Shown here: positions 1-8,139 of the stretch, piece after piece
Position numbering within the stretch: the first letter of the stretch is position 1
Layout of the letters: each line of letters opens with the position of its first letter
Assembly (NCBI GenBank): GCA_947259075.1
Contig: CAMYKQ010000036.1
Location: forward strand, 1 to 41,988
DNA: 41,988 bases
Origin: an uncultured Gammaproteobacteria bacterium
GTDB taxonomy: Bacteria; Pseudomonadota; Gammaproteobacteria; DRLM01
Direction of reading: 5' to 3'
The notes under the pieces: model-generated
Database searches by the model: none
Told to the model about the DNA's origin: nothing
Seen by the model: only the letters and a program-made list of their open reading frames with translations
Position numbers and translations under genes: made by a program

Positions 1-79
1 ACTCCGCATTAAATTCACGCGGGCCGGAGATGGCGCGACATTAAGCCATGGCTTGCGCGATCGATGCGGTTCATTTCAT

Positions 80-157
80 TCACCGCATCCTACCGAGCTG
101 GATCATGGCGATTATCAGGCCGACGCCAATAAGTACGGCTCGTTGATATTTGTTCAT
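80..157 (-). CDS. Short hypothetical ORF at start of a fifth integron cassette
   Basis: A 25-residue reading frame begins 20 bases after the cassette boundary core GTTAGGC (177-183, minus strand) and ends with TGA. The peptide starts MNKYQRAVLIGVGLIIAMIQL and is mostly one hydrophobic segment, so it would be a tiny membrane peptide if made. A second short frame (22 codons) starts four bases further on. No closing attC core GCCTAAC is visible before the left edge, so this cassette is incomplete in the window. It may be the remnant of a longer membrane protein broken by a frameshift. No function is recognised. Confidence 0.3.
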   Translation of the reverse strand: MNKYQRAVLIGVGLIIAMIQLGRMR

Positions 158-176
158 CGTGTGCGAGCCCCCTGAG

Positions 177-232
177 GCCTAACGCATAGCTCAGCGGCGA
201 GTTTACGAGTCCGCTGGAGCGTCTTGTTCGAC
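177..232 (-). other. attC recombination site of cassette 4 (short, 56 bp)
   Basis: Read on the minus strand it runs from the core GTCGAAC to GTTAGGC. The inner arms GCTCCAGCGG and CCGCTGAGC pair with one unpaired C, the extrahelical base typical of attC. The left core is the exact complement of GTTCGAC, the core at the start of the same cassette (1043-1049), as expected for a cassette that once circularised. The end of the upstream gene lies inside the site. Confidence 0.8.
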
Positions 233-1036
233 GACATCGTCAGCCTTTTTCACCGTTATACCAATTCCGCGAGCGTATTCGATGGTAGATTTCATGATCT
301 CACTAGTTGAGAATTGGAAAAGAAGACATATCTCACTTAAATCATTTGGTGAGAGTCGAACATATTGCCCCAACTGATATCCTATAGCACGATCCGTTAC
401 CTTGATCATTACTGACCCTCCATCTTTGAGGTAGATTCCTTCCTCTGGGAATGGAGGCATCATGGAGTGCTTTTCACCACTTGGTGTTTCAATATAGATA
501 TCCAGTGCCCACCACAGTAAATGGAAGCTGTTACCCTCACCAACGTCTTCAGTGCCAACACATCCATTGCGATGGGTAATACAATTTCGGGCCCGGTTAA
601 TACTAGCAAGGTATTTTTCTTTATCTGTTGTGACATTAAACCTATTTCTTAAAACAGAAAGCTTCTGTTCAATCCCTTTTCTTTCAAAGGCCACTCCAAA
701 CGTATTTGCATCCTCAGTACTAATTGTGCATTTACTTGTAGCCATCAATAAGCATGCTGTGTGAATACGGTCTAGAAAAATTGCGTATGACTCAACCAGT
801 ACTCTCAAGCCATTAACAATGATCCATATTTCAAATTCTTCCTTTATATGACTAATATCAGCATCACTAAGATCGTCTGGAATAATCCGGAACATCGTAA
901 AATCTGTGAGTTGATACTTTTTAAAATATGGGTCTCTAGCCGCATTTACGCCCATCCCAAGAAATGCAGCAGCCCTCCTTACCCCTTTTTGAGCAATTTC
1001 ACCGATCTGATCTAAATCAAGCGCACCCGCTGTCAT
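203..1036 (-). CDS. Integron cassette protein with HEPN-like RNxxxH motif
   Basis: This is a 277-residue protein, predicted soluble, with no signal peptide. I do not recognise the full-length family. Residues 150-155 read RNCITH inside a helical region. That fits the R-x4-6-H signature of HEPN domains, many of which are metal-independent RNases used as toxins or antiviral effectors. The rest is mixed, with a helical first half and a beta-richer stretch around 165-225. It is the only gene of its cassette and starts just after the core at 1043-1049. Its last codons and stop overlap the attC at 177-232. The DNA is clearly AT-richer than the flanking chromosome. No promoter or good ribosome site is evident, as is usual for cassettes. 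The HEPN assignment rests on one short motif. Confidence 0.7.
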   Translation of the reverse strand: MTAGALDLDQIGEIAQKGVRRAAAFLGMGVNAARDPYFKKYQLTDFTMFRIIPDDLSDADISHIKEEFEIWIIVNGLRVLVESYAIFLDRIHTACLLMATSKCTISTEDANTFGVAFERKGIEQKLSVLRNRFNVTTDKEKYLASINRARNCITHRNGCVGTEDVGEGNSFHLLWWALDIYIETPSGEKHSMMPPFPEEGIYLKDGGSVMIKVTDRAIGYQLGQYVRLSPNDLSEICLLFQFSTSEIMKSTIEYARGIGITVKKADDVVEQDAPADS

Positions 1037-1042
1037 ATTTTC

Positions 1043-1150
1043 GTCGAACGTCCGCGGTGAGGGGCTTGCTGGAGTGGGGATTGTTTTGTGCTATTCGAGC
1101 ACAAAACAAGCGCCGCGGAAGCAAGTCCCTCTCGACCGCGCTTGTTATGT
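1043..1150 (-). other. attC recombination site of cassette 3 (108 bp)
   Basis: On the minus strand it runs from core ACATAAC to core GTTCGAC. The arms AGGGaCTTGCT and AGCAAGcCCCT pair, with an inner hairpin formed by TTGTTTTGTGCT and AGCACAAAACAA as the variable terminal structure. ACATAAC is the complement of GTTATGT, the core that opens the same cassette at 1720-1726. Confidence 0.85.
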
Positions 1151-1153
1151 GTG

Positions 1154-1708
1154 TTATTCATTACCTACCGGATGATAAAACTCAACAACTTTATGAGGCT
1201 GGCCACTCACATAGAACCCGCACAGATCGACAAGATAATTTAGGTTTTTTTCCGACTCTTCCAAGCAGTCAATATAGTTTTTAATTACCGGGCCTGTTTT
1301 ATCTTCCGATGCACTATATTTAACAAGCGCCTTCACATTTGTAGCATTTTTGGTGGCTTCTGCAAGGACGCAATCTATCGACTCCATCCAGTAAATTAGC
1401 GCCTCAAGCGCTTGTTTTTGATTTGCATTAAGAATATCTAAAACTTGGAATTGATAGTCCTTAATTGATTGAACAGAAAACCTCATGAATGGTGAATCAG
1501 ATATTTTTTTATCTTCTTTAATTAGAGCTAAGTTCATTTGGACAGACTCTATTTTCTTCCTCGCAAGATCACGATTATCCGAAATGAGAAATGTGATCAA
1601 TTTTCTTATTCTATAACGTCTACGGATATCTGTGGCCGCAACAAGAAGGAAGGCAGAGAATGCCCCCACAAAAGCACCAACAGCAGAATTATTTAGGAAA
1701 TCCCACAT
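1154..1708 (-). CDS. Integron cassette membrane-anchored protein, unknown function
   Basis: This is a 184-residue protein from the ATG at 1708. The same frame extends to an ATG at 1738, but that codon lies inside the preceding attC and belongs to the neighbouring cassette; ATG 1723 is the other in-cassette option. The protein begins MWDFLNNSAVG and has one transmembrane segment at about residues 6-26, then Arg/Lys-rich positions (RRRYRIRK) that suggest a cytoplasmic C-terminal part. The remainder is helical and charged, with a possible coiled coil around residues 45-130. It is the sole gene in its cassette. I recognise no catalytic motif. A single-pass anchor with a helical cytoplasmic body would suit a membrane effector or partner protein, but that is guesswork. 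Confidence 0.65.
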   Translation of the reverse strand: MWDFLNNSAVGAFVGAFSAFLLVAATDIRRRYRIRKLITFLISDNRDLARKKIESVQMNLALIKEDKKISDSPFMRFSVQSIKDYQFQVLDILNANQKQALEALIYWMESIDCVLAEATKNATNVKALVKYSASEDKTGPVIKNYIDCLEESEKNLNYLVDLCGFYVSGQPHKVVEFYHPVGNE

Positions 1709-1719
1709 ATCTTTTTCAC

Positions 1720-1786
1720 ACATAACGGCCCGCTTCACTGGCGGCGGCGCGTTAGCGCCGACGTCCAGTGGAAGCGGTGGTTATGC
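1720..1786 (-). other. attC recombination site of cassette 2 (67 bp)
   Basis: On the minus strand it runs from GCATAAC to GTTATGT. The arms CCGCTTcCACTGG and CCAGTGAAGCGG are fully complementary apart from one extrahelical C. A second short hairpin, GGCGCtaacGCGCC, sits at the tip. GCATAAC is the complement of GTTATGC, the core that opens this cassette at 2303-2309. This is the clearest attC in the window. Confidence 0.92.
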
Positions 1787-1793
1787 ACCTTCA

Positions 1794-2285
1794 TTAAAGC
1801 GCCTCCCGCTCTGAAAGGGCTTGCATTAGAAAACCTTCCAATCTCTCTTTGTTGAGATGATTGGTTAGCTGTTCGATTTCCTTTCCGAGCGCCCTTAGTT
1901 CTTGGGCTGTTGGCAATGGACGGGTATTTCCAAAGGCGTCTCTTACATGCGCTTCGCCATCAAGTTCTTGGGCCCAAAGACCATGAACTAAGTCATTTCT
2001 CTTTTCCGTAAGTTTTTTGCAATTTGCAAGGATCGCTTGGAGCTTCAGTAATGGAGTACCTTCACCAAGCCTCTTTCGAGCGATCTTTCTGATTCGTTCT
2101 CTCAACTGGCTCGACCCTTCATATTCTGTAGCAGCTAAGGCTTCGGCAGGTGTGAGACCTGCGAGACTCTTAATTGTCATTTTCAGAATATGGTTCATGT
2201 GCTCATGACGCAGAGCGACTTCCCCAAACGCAGCCAACAACTCCTGGTCTTCGGGGACATGAAACATGACCATTTTCGAAGCCAT
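1794..2285 (-). CDS. Integron cassette HEPN-like protein
   Basis: This is a 163-residue, helix-rich, soluble protein. Residues 94-104 read EKRNDLVHGLW. RNDLVH (96-101) is a strong match to the Rx4-6H active-site motif of HEPN domains, and the following Gly-Leu-Trp is common in small HEPN-like proteins. In known members the Arg and His form an RNase active site that cuts tRNA, rRNA or mRNA, or the protein acts as the toxin of a HEPN/MNT pair. No nucleotidyltransferase (MNT) antitoxin is next to it; the neighbouring cassettes hold unrelated genes. It sits alone between attC sites at 1720-1786 and 2303-2383 and is AT-richer than the chromosome. It could instead be a non-catalytic relative. Confidence 0.75.
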   Translation of the reverse strand: MASKMVMFHVPEDQELLAAFGEVALRHEHMNHILKMTIKSLAGLTPAEALAATEYEGSSQLRERIRKIARKRLGEGTPLLKLQAILANCKKLTEKRNDLVHGLWAQELDGEAHVRDAFGNTRPLPTAQELRALGKEIEQLTNHLNKERLEGFLMQALSEREAL

Positions 2286-2302
2286 GATTATTCACTCAAG
2301 GT

Positions 2303-2383
2303 GCATAACGATTAGGGTAAAGGGCGCGCGCTTTTTGCGCGTCCCAGCGACCGAAGGGAGCGATTTTGACCCGTTTGTTATGT
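2303..2383 (-). other. attC recombination site of cassette 1 (81 bp)
   Basis: On the minus strand it runs from ACATAAC to GTTATGC. The outer arms ACGGGT and ACCCTaatCGT pair imperfectly, and an inner hairpin GCGCaaaaaGCGC lies near the tip. ACATAAC complements the core GTTATGT that opens the same cassette at 2695-2701. Confidence 0.8.
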
Positions 2384-2386
2384 GTT

Positions 2387-2683
2387 TTATACGTCTTCAT
2401 GTGGCTCAAGCTCTGGCTCTTGATAAACAACGAGTTTATATTTTTTTGTAAGACAGCTGATTACTTCGTTTACCAGTAGATTGTCTGATTGCTCACTTTT
2501 AACCTGATGCTTCATAGATGAGAATGTGTCTATTGCTACTTTTTTATTTTCTTTAGCAATCCAAATCCATGAGTCACCTTGTAGCCCACTTTCCACATTT
2601 GCAAAATTGGCTTTTATAAAGCTCAATAGCTCCGAGTGGAATTCGGAATAATCTTTATCGTATTGCAATTCCGCGAAGATCAT
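2387..2683 (-). CDS. Integron cassette hypothetical protein (98 aa)
   Basis: This is a small, acidic, soluble protein with no signal peptide. It has an aromatic patch (GDSWIWIAKENKKVAIDTFSS) and ends with an acidic tail, PELEPHEDV. Small cassette proteins of this general look are frequent in chromosomal integrons, but I cannot name a family or function. It starts eleven bases after the cassette boundary core GTTATGT (2695-2701), in an A/T-rich leader without a recognisable ribosome site. It is the first cassette in the array, nearest the pfp gene. Size and acidity would allow an immunity or antitoxin role, but nothing in the sequence proves it. Confidence 0.65.
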   Translation of the reverse strand: MIFAELQYDKDYSEFHSELLSFIKANFANVESGLQGDSWIWIAKENKKVAIDTFSSMKHQVKSEQSDNLLVNEVISCLTKKYKLVVYQEPELEPHEDV

Positions 2684-2694
2684 AATTTATTTTT

Positions 2695-2753
2695 ACACAT
2701 AACAGTGTATTAGACAGAATCTGTATTTTTAGGTAATAGGCAGATTCTGTCTA
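2695..2753 (-). other. Proximal cassette junction (attI or degenerate attC) with 13-bp inverted repeat
   Basis: The minus-strand core GTTATGT (2695-2701) is a real recombination junction, because the first cassette's own attC carries the exact complement ACATAAC. Just upstream is a perfect 13-bp inverted repeat (TAGACAGAATCTG at 2711-2723 and CAGATTCTGTCTA at 2741-2753). A wider weak pairing, ACAGTG/CACTGT, links 2700-2705 with about 2793-2798. This could be an attI, a degenerate attC, or the 3' hairpin of pfp. No run of T follows it on the minus strand, so a terminator is less likely. Confidence 0.5.
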
Positions 2754-2812
2754 TCCCGGAATTAGGCAGAACACACCGCCCTACTATTTCACTGTGCATA
2801 GTAATCCCCGCC

Positions 2813-4084
2813 TCACTTCTTCTTCACCTCAAACCCCTCCTTCAATTTCTTCCCCACCGCCACGTTTTTCAATCTCACATACTGCGGCAGGCCGTTCTTG
2901 AACGGCGGGTAATCTTCGCCGTGTGTCAGCGGCTGGATGTAACGCCGGCAGGCCTCGGTGATATGAAAGCCGTCGCGGGTGATGAAGTTGCGCGGCATTT
3001 TCTTTTCCACGTTGGCGACCTTGTCCAGCGGCGCGACGCCGATGCTCCAGCGATACGGCTTGTCGGATTTGCGGATGATGGCGGGCATGACGGCGTTATG
3101 GCCCTTCAGCGCCAGCTCGACGGCGGCCTTGCCGACGGCGTAGGCCTGTTCGACGTCGGTCTTGGAGGCGATGTGGCGCGCGGAGCGTTGTAAATAGTCC
3201 GCCACGGCCCAGTGGTGTTTGAGGCCGAGTTTGTCTTTCACGAGTTGGGCGAGGCGCGGGGCGACGCCGCCGAGCTGGGCGTGGCCGAAGGCGTCGCGGC
3301 TGCCGCTCTCGGAGAGGAAGGTGCCGTCTTTATTTTTGATGCCCTCGGAGACGGCGATGACGCAGTGGCCGTGTTGCTTGACGGTTTTGCTCACCTTGGC
3401 GAGGAAGGCCGCCTCGTCGAAGACGATCTCGGGAAACAGGATGAGGTGCGGCGCCTCGCTGTCGGCTTCGCTGGCCAGGCCGGCGGCGGCGGCGATCCAG
3501 CCCGCGTGGCGGCCCATGACTTCGAGGATGAAGACCTTGGTGGAGGTCGCGGCCATGGAGGCGACGTCGTAGCCCGCCTCGCGGATGGAGGTGGCGACGT
3601 ATTTGGCCACCGAGCCGAAGCCGGGGCAGGTGTCGGTGATGGGCAGGTCGTTGTCGACGGTCTTGGGGATGCCGATGCAGATCAACGGATAGCCCAGTTT
3701 CTCGCCGAGCTGGGAGACTTTGTGGGCGGTGTCCTGCGAGTCGTTGCCGCCGTTGTAGAAGAAGTAGCCGATGTCGTGGGCGCGGAAGACCTCGATGAGG
3801 CGCTGGTATTCGGCGCGGTTCTCCTCCAGGCCTTTCAATTTATAGCGCGCCGAGCCGAAGGCCCCGCCGGGGGTGTGGCGCAGGGCGCGGATGGCGGCGG
3901 CGGATTCCTTGCTGGTGTCGATGAGGTCCTCGGTGAGGGCGCCGAGGATGCCGTTGCGGCCGGCGTAGACCTTGCCGATCTTGTCGCGGTGCTGGCGCGC
4001 GGTCTCGATGAGGCCGCAGGCGCTGGCGTTGATGACGGCGGTGACGCCGCCGGATTGGGCGTAGAAGGCATTCCGTTTGGCCAT
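2813..4084 (-). CDS. pfp: Pyrophosphate-dependent 6-phosphofructokinase
   Basis: This is a 423-residue cytoplasmic enzyme that transfers phosphate between PPi and fructose 6-phosphate, a reversible glycolysis/gluconeogenesis step. The phosphofructokinase core is clear: the N-terminal SGG at 11-13, GGNDS at 112-116, PKTVDND at 140-146 and EVMGRHAGW at 188-196. Two positions decide the donor. Asp follows GGN where ATP enzymes have Gly, and Lys sits in PKTVDND where ATP enzymes usually have Gly. Both point to PPi rather than ATP. The length suits the PPi-PFK group of about 400 residues. The start has AAAGGA a short distance upstream. It is divergent from adk, and the cassette array begins about 110 bases past its stop. 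Confidence 0.93.
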   Translation of the reverse strand: MAKRNAFYAQSGGVTAVINASACGLIETARQHRDKIGKVYAGRNGILGALTEDLIDTSKESAAAIRALRHTPGGAFGSARYKLKGLEENRAEYQRLIEVFRAHDIGYFFYNGGNDSQDTAHKVSQLGEKLGYPLICIGIPKTVDNDLPITDTCPGFGSVAKYVATSIREAGYDVASMAATSTKVFILEVMGRHAGWIAAAAGLASEADSEAPHLILFPEIVFDEAAFLAKVSKTVKQHGHCVIAVSEGIKNKDGTFLSESGSRDAFGHAQLGGVAPRLAQLVKDKLGLKHHWAVADYLQRSARHIASKTDVEQAYAVGKAAVELALKGHNAVMPAIIRKSDKPYRWSIGVAPLDKVANVEKKMPRNFITRDGFHITEACRRYIQPLTHGEDYPPFKNGLPQYVRLKNVAVGKKLKEGFEVKKK

Positions 4085-4166
4085 GGCATTTTCCTTTCAC
4101 TGGGTGAATGAGCCGGGCGCAACACGTCCGCGCCGCTTCCGTGAATGGTACACCGTCCTCTTTCCG

Positions 4167-4196
4167 TTGACTCGGTTACGTGTCTCAGAGTAGGTT
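4167..4196 (+). promoter_or_regulatory. Possible sigma-70 promoter for adk
   Basis: TTGACT (4167-4172) is followed after 18 bases by TAGGTT (4191-4196), about 125 bases upstream of the adk start in the pfp-adk divergent gap (4085-4321). The -35 box is good and the -10 box weak. Nothing else clear was seen in this gap. Confidence 0.25.
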
Positions 4197-4321
4197 AGGC
4201 GGGCAACGGCCAGGATGGCCGGGGTGCGGCGTCGTGGGCAGTGCCGCCGCAGAAAAAAACTGAATTAACGGCTTAAAAAACGTACGTCACATCATTCACC
4301 GCATTGCGCGAGGACACCGCC

Positions 4322-5740
4322 ATGAGAATTGTTTTGTTGGGAGCGCCCGGTTCCGGAAAAGGTACCCAGGGAAAATTGCTGTCGTCTAAACACAGTATTC
4401 CGCAGATTTCCACGGGTGACCTCTTGCGCGCGGCGGTGAACGCGGGCACGGCCCTGGGCCGCCAGGCCAAGGCGGCGATGGACGCGGGTCAGCTGGTCTC
4501 CGACGACATCGTGCTGGGCATCATCGCCGAGCGCCTCGGCGAGCCCGACGCCGTCAGGGGCTACATCCTTGACGGCTTCCCCCGCAACCTGGTCCAGGCC
4601 GAGGCCTTGGATCGCATGCTGGTCGATCTCGGCACCCCCTTGCAGGCGGCCCTGCTCATCGACGTAGACGTGGAGGTCCTCATCGAGCGCCTCACCGGGC
4701 GCCGCACCTGCGAGTCCTGCGGCCAGATGTACAACGTCTACACCTCGCCGCCGCGCCTCGACGACCGCTGCGATAAATGCGGCGGCAATCTGCGCCATCG
4801 CGCCGACGACAATGAAGAGACCATCAGCAACCGCCTGCGGGTCTACGACCAGCAGACCTCGCCGCTGATCGCCTACTACCGCGCGCAAGACAAGCTCAAG
4901 ACCGTGCAGGGCGAGGGGGAAATCAGCGGCATCTTCAACGAGATTGAAAAGGTGCTGCGCAAGCTGCCCGTCACCCCGGCGGACACCGAAGAGGCGCCGT
5001 CGTTGGAAGACCTGCAGAAAAAAGTGATGGCCGCCGCGGCCAAGGGCACGAAGAAGGAAAAGGCGGCCGCGAAACCGGCCCCGGCCAAACCTGCGGCCAA
5101 ACCGGCCGAGGTCAAAGCCGCCGCCACGCCAGCGCTTAAGGCGGATGCCGCCGCTAAAGCGGCGCCGGCCAAAAAAGCCAGCGCGGCGAAAACGGCGGTG
5201 ACGCAGCCCGCCGCGCGGAAGGCGGCAAGCGCGAAGAAACCCGCGGCGCCGCGGGCAGCGGCTAAAAAAGCGCCAGCCAAACCAGCCAAACCAGCCAAAA
5301 AGGCGGCGGCCAAGAAAAAGGCCGTAGCGAAAAAGGCGGTGGTGAAAAAGGCCGCTGCGAAGAAATCAGCGGCGAAGAAGGTAGCAGCCAAGAAAAAACC
5401 CGCGGCGAAAAAGGCCGCCGCTAAAAAAGTCACGGCGAAAAAGGCCGGCAAAAAGGCGGTGAGCAAGAAAAAGGCGGTGGCGAAAAAGGCCGTGAAGCGT
5501 CCCGCGGTGAAGAAGGCGGCGGCGAAAAAGACCGCGGCTAAAAAGAAGCCAGCGGTTAAAAAAGCCGCTAAAAAAGCCCCGGCCAAAAAGACGGCGGGCA
5601 AGAAAAAGACCGTAGCGAAAAAGGCGGTAGTGAAAAAGGCCGCCGCGAAGAAGGCGGGCGGTAAAAAGAAGACCGCCGCCAAGAAAAAGACCATGAAGGC
5701 GAGATTCAAGCCCGGCAAGGAGCTTCGATCCCTGTCGTAA
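4322..5740 (+). CDS. adk: Adenylate kinase fused to a histone-H1-like Lys/Ala-rich tail
   Basis: This is a 472-residue protein. Residues 1-215 are a complete adenylate kinase (ATP + AMP to 2 ADP): P-loop GAPGSGKGT at 7-15, DGFPRN at 84-89, and a zinc-type LID with Cys130, Cys133, Cys150 and Cys153. Bacterial Adk normally ends near residue 215-220. Here about 235 further residues follow a short acidic linker, made of Lys/Ala/Pro repeats ([11 protein letters not shown]), like the tails of bacterial histone-H1-like proteins such as AlgP or Hc1. The tail would be disordered, very basic and able to bind nucleic acid or polyphosphate. Reading is continuous, with no stop between kinase and tail. The ATG at 4322 is preceded by GAGGA and places the P-loop at its usual position; an upstream in-frame start would add only six residues. 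hemB follows 22 bases later. Confidence 0.92.
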   Translation: MRIVLLGAPGSGKGTQGKLLSSKHSIPQISTGDLLRAAVNAGTALGRQAKAAMDAGQLVSDDIVLGIIAERLGEPDAVRGYILDGFPRNLVQAEALDRMLVDLGTPLQAALLIDVDVEVLIERLTGRRTCESCGQMYNVYTSPPRLDDRCDKCGGNLRHRADDNEETISNRLRVYDQQTSPLIAYYRAQDKLKTVQGEGEISGIFNEIEKVLRKLPVTPADTEEAPSLEDLQKKVMAAAAKGTKKEKAAAKPAPAKPAAKPAEVKAAATPALKADAAAKAAPAKKASAAKTAVTQPAARKAASAKKPAAPRAAAKKAPAKPAKPAKKAAAKKKAVAKKAVVKKAAAKKSAAKKVAAKKKPAAKKAAAKKVTAKKAGKKAVSKKKAVAKKAVKRPAVKKAAAKKTAAKKKPAVKKAAKKAPAKKTAGKKKTVAKKAVVKKAAAKKAGGKKKTAAKKKTMKARFKPGKELRSLS

Positions 5741-5750
5741 TTAGAGTTAG

Positions 5751-6782
<1,032 letters not shown>

Positions 6783-6894
6783 GCACGGTCTTCGGTGTTT
6801 TAGTTCGTTTCCGGTCATGATCTTCGCGCGCGGCGAAGGCGCGAAGTGAATCACGGCGCAACGGCGATGTCAGGCTAGCGAGAGTGGTTCGGCG

Positions 6895-8139
6895 ATGAAA
6901 CCCAGAGTGAAAAAAATTCTGCTGCCCCTGGTGTTCTTGGCGCTGGGCGTCGGCGGCGCGGCCTTATTGGTCGTCACCAAGCCCAAGTCGCCGCCGCTCA
7001 AAGTGGAGGAACAGGCTTGGGTGGTGGCGCTGCAAGCGGCACGGCCGCAAACCTTCAGCCCCTCTCTCACCTTGTATGGCCGAGTGGAATCGCCGCGCGC
7101 CACCCAAGTCAGCGCCGCGCTAGCCGCCGAAGTGCGCGCCGTGCCAGTGCGCGAAGGGCAGACGGTGCAGGCCGGGCAACAGCTGGTGCAGCTCGATGAT
7201 CGCGACGCCCGCTTGAACGTCGACCGCCGTGCCGCCGAAGTGCAAGACATCGAGGCGCAGATCGAGGCCGCGCACCAGCAGCATGCCAGCGACACCGCGG
7301 CCCTCGCCGACGAAGAGGCCTTATTGGCGCTGGCGGAAAAGGCCCTGGCGCGCGCCAATGAAGTGAAGGCGAAACAGCTCATCTCCCAAGCGGCGGTGGA
7401 CGAGGCGCAGTCGGCCGTGGCGCGGCAACGTGTCAGCACCGCGAACCGGCGTTTGGCGGTGGACAATCACCCCGCGCGGCTGGCGCAATTACAGGCGCGG
7501 CTGGCCAAGGCCCAAGTTGAATTGGCGGCGGCGCGTCTGGATTTGGCGCGCACCCGCATCACCGCGCCCTTCGCCGGGCGCATCGCCAAGGTGCAAGTGG
7601 CGCCGGGCGGCCGGGTGGCGGCGGGCAATCCCGTATTGGAAATCTACGACAGCGCCGCCTTGGAAATCCGCGCGCAGATTCCCGCACCGCAGGTCGCGGC
7701 CTTGCGCCGCATGCTGGCGAAGAGCGGCCGGGTGACGGGCGCCGCCGAGGTGGACGGTGACAGCGTCGCGGTGAGCCTCGATCGTCTCGCCGCGCAAGTC
7801 GACGCCAACAGCGGCGGCATCGACGGCCTGTTTCACGTCACGCGCGGCGCCGAGGTGCTGGCCCTGGGCCGCTTCGTCGATCTGGTGATCGATCTGCCGC
7901 CGCTGGACGATGTCGTCGCCCTGCCGTATTCGAGTCTCTACGGTTTGAGCCGGCTCTATCTCATGCGCGAGGGCCGCATGGCGGGCATCGAAGTGGAGGT
8001 GGCGGGCGAACGCCGCGTCGAAGGCGGCCGCGAGGTGCTGGTGCGCAGCCCCGAATTGCGCGAGGGCGCCGAGATCATCATCACCCATCTGCCCAACGCC
8101 ATCGAAGGTCTGCGGGTCAAGGCGGCGGACACGCCATGA
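6895..8139 (+). CDS. RND efflux periplasmic adaptor (membrane fusion protein)
   Basis: This 414-residue adaptor links an inner-membrane RND pump to an outer-membrane channel. An N-terminal membrane anchor (about residues 7-27) replaces the lipobox seen in many adaptors. The two lipoyl half-motifs are visible at about residues 75-102 (AEVRAVPVREGQTVQAGQQL) and 220-250 (ITAPFAGRIAKVQVAPGGRV). Between them is a long Ala/Gln/Glu-rich coiled-coil hairpin. Beta-barrel and membrane-proximal regions follow. Its TGA overlaps the start of the pump gene by four bases (ATGA), so the two are translationally coupled. No outer-membrane factor gene is present here; a TolC-type partner must be encoded elsewhere. 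Confidence 0.9.
   Translation: MKPRVKKILLPLVFLALGVGGAALLVVTKPKSPPLKVEEQAWVVALQAARPQTFSPSLTLYGRVESPRATQVSAALAAEVRAVPVREGQTVQAGQQLVQLDDRDARLNVDRRAAEVQDIEAQIEAAHQQHASDTAALADEEALLALAEKALARANEVKAKQLISQAAVDEAQSAVARQRVSTANRRLAVDNHPARLAQLQARLAKAQVELAAARLDLARTRITAPFAGRIAKVQVAPGGRVAAGNPVLEIYDSAALEIRAQIPAPQVAALRRMLAKSGRVTGAAEVDGDSVAVSLDRLAAQVDANSGGIDGLFHVTRGAEVLALGRFVDLVIDLPPLDDVVALPYSSLYGLSRLYLMREGRMAGIEVEVAGERRVEGGREVLVRSPELREGAEIIITHLPNAIEGLRVKAADTP

Noticed and set aside
3212-4111. 299-codon plus-strand frame opposite pfp
   Set aside because: Antisense shadow of a well-conserved GC-rich gene; Ala/Gly/Val/Asp-rich with no family features.
4876-5718. 280-codon minus-strand frame rich in Phe and Ala, opposite the adk tail
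   Set aside because: It is the complement of Lys/Ala codons (AAA/AAG, GCC), so Phe/Ala content is forced; no start signals.
6822-6846. Inverted repeat CTTCGCGC/GCGCGAAG after hemB as a terminator
   Set aside because: The 8-bp stem is real but no T run follows on either strand, so I did not call a terminator.
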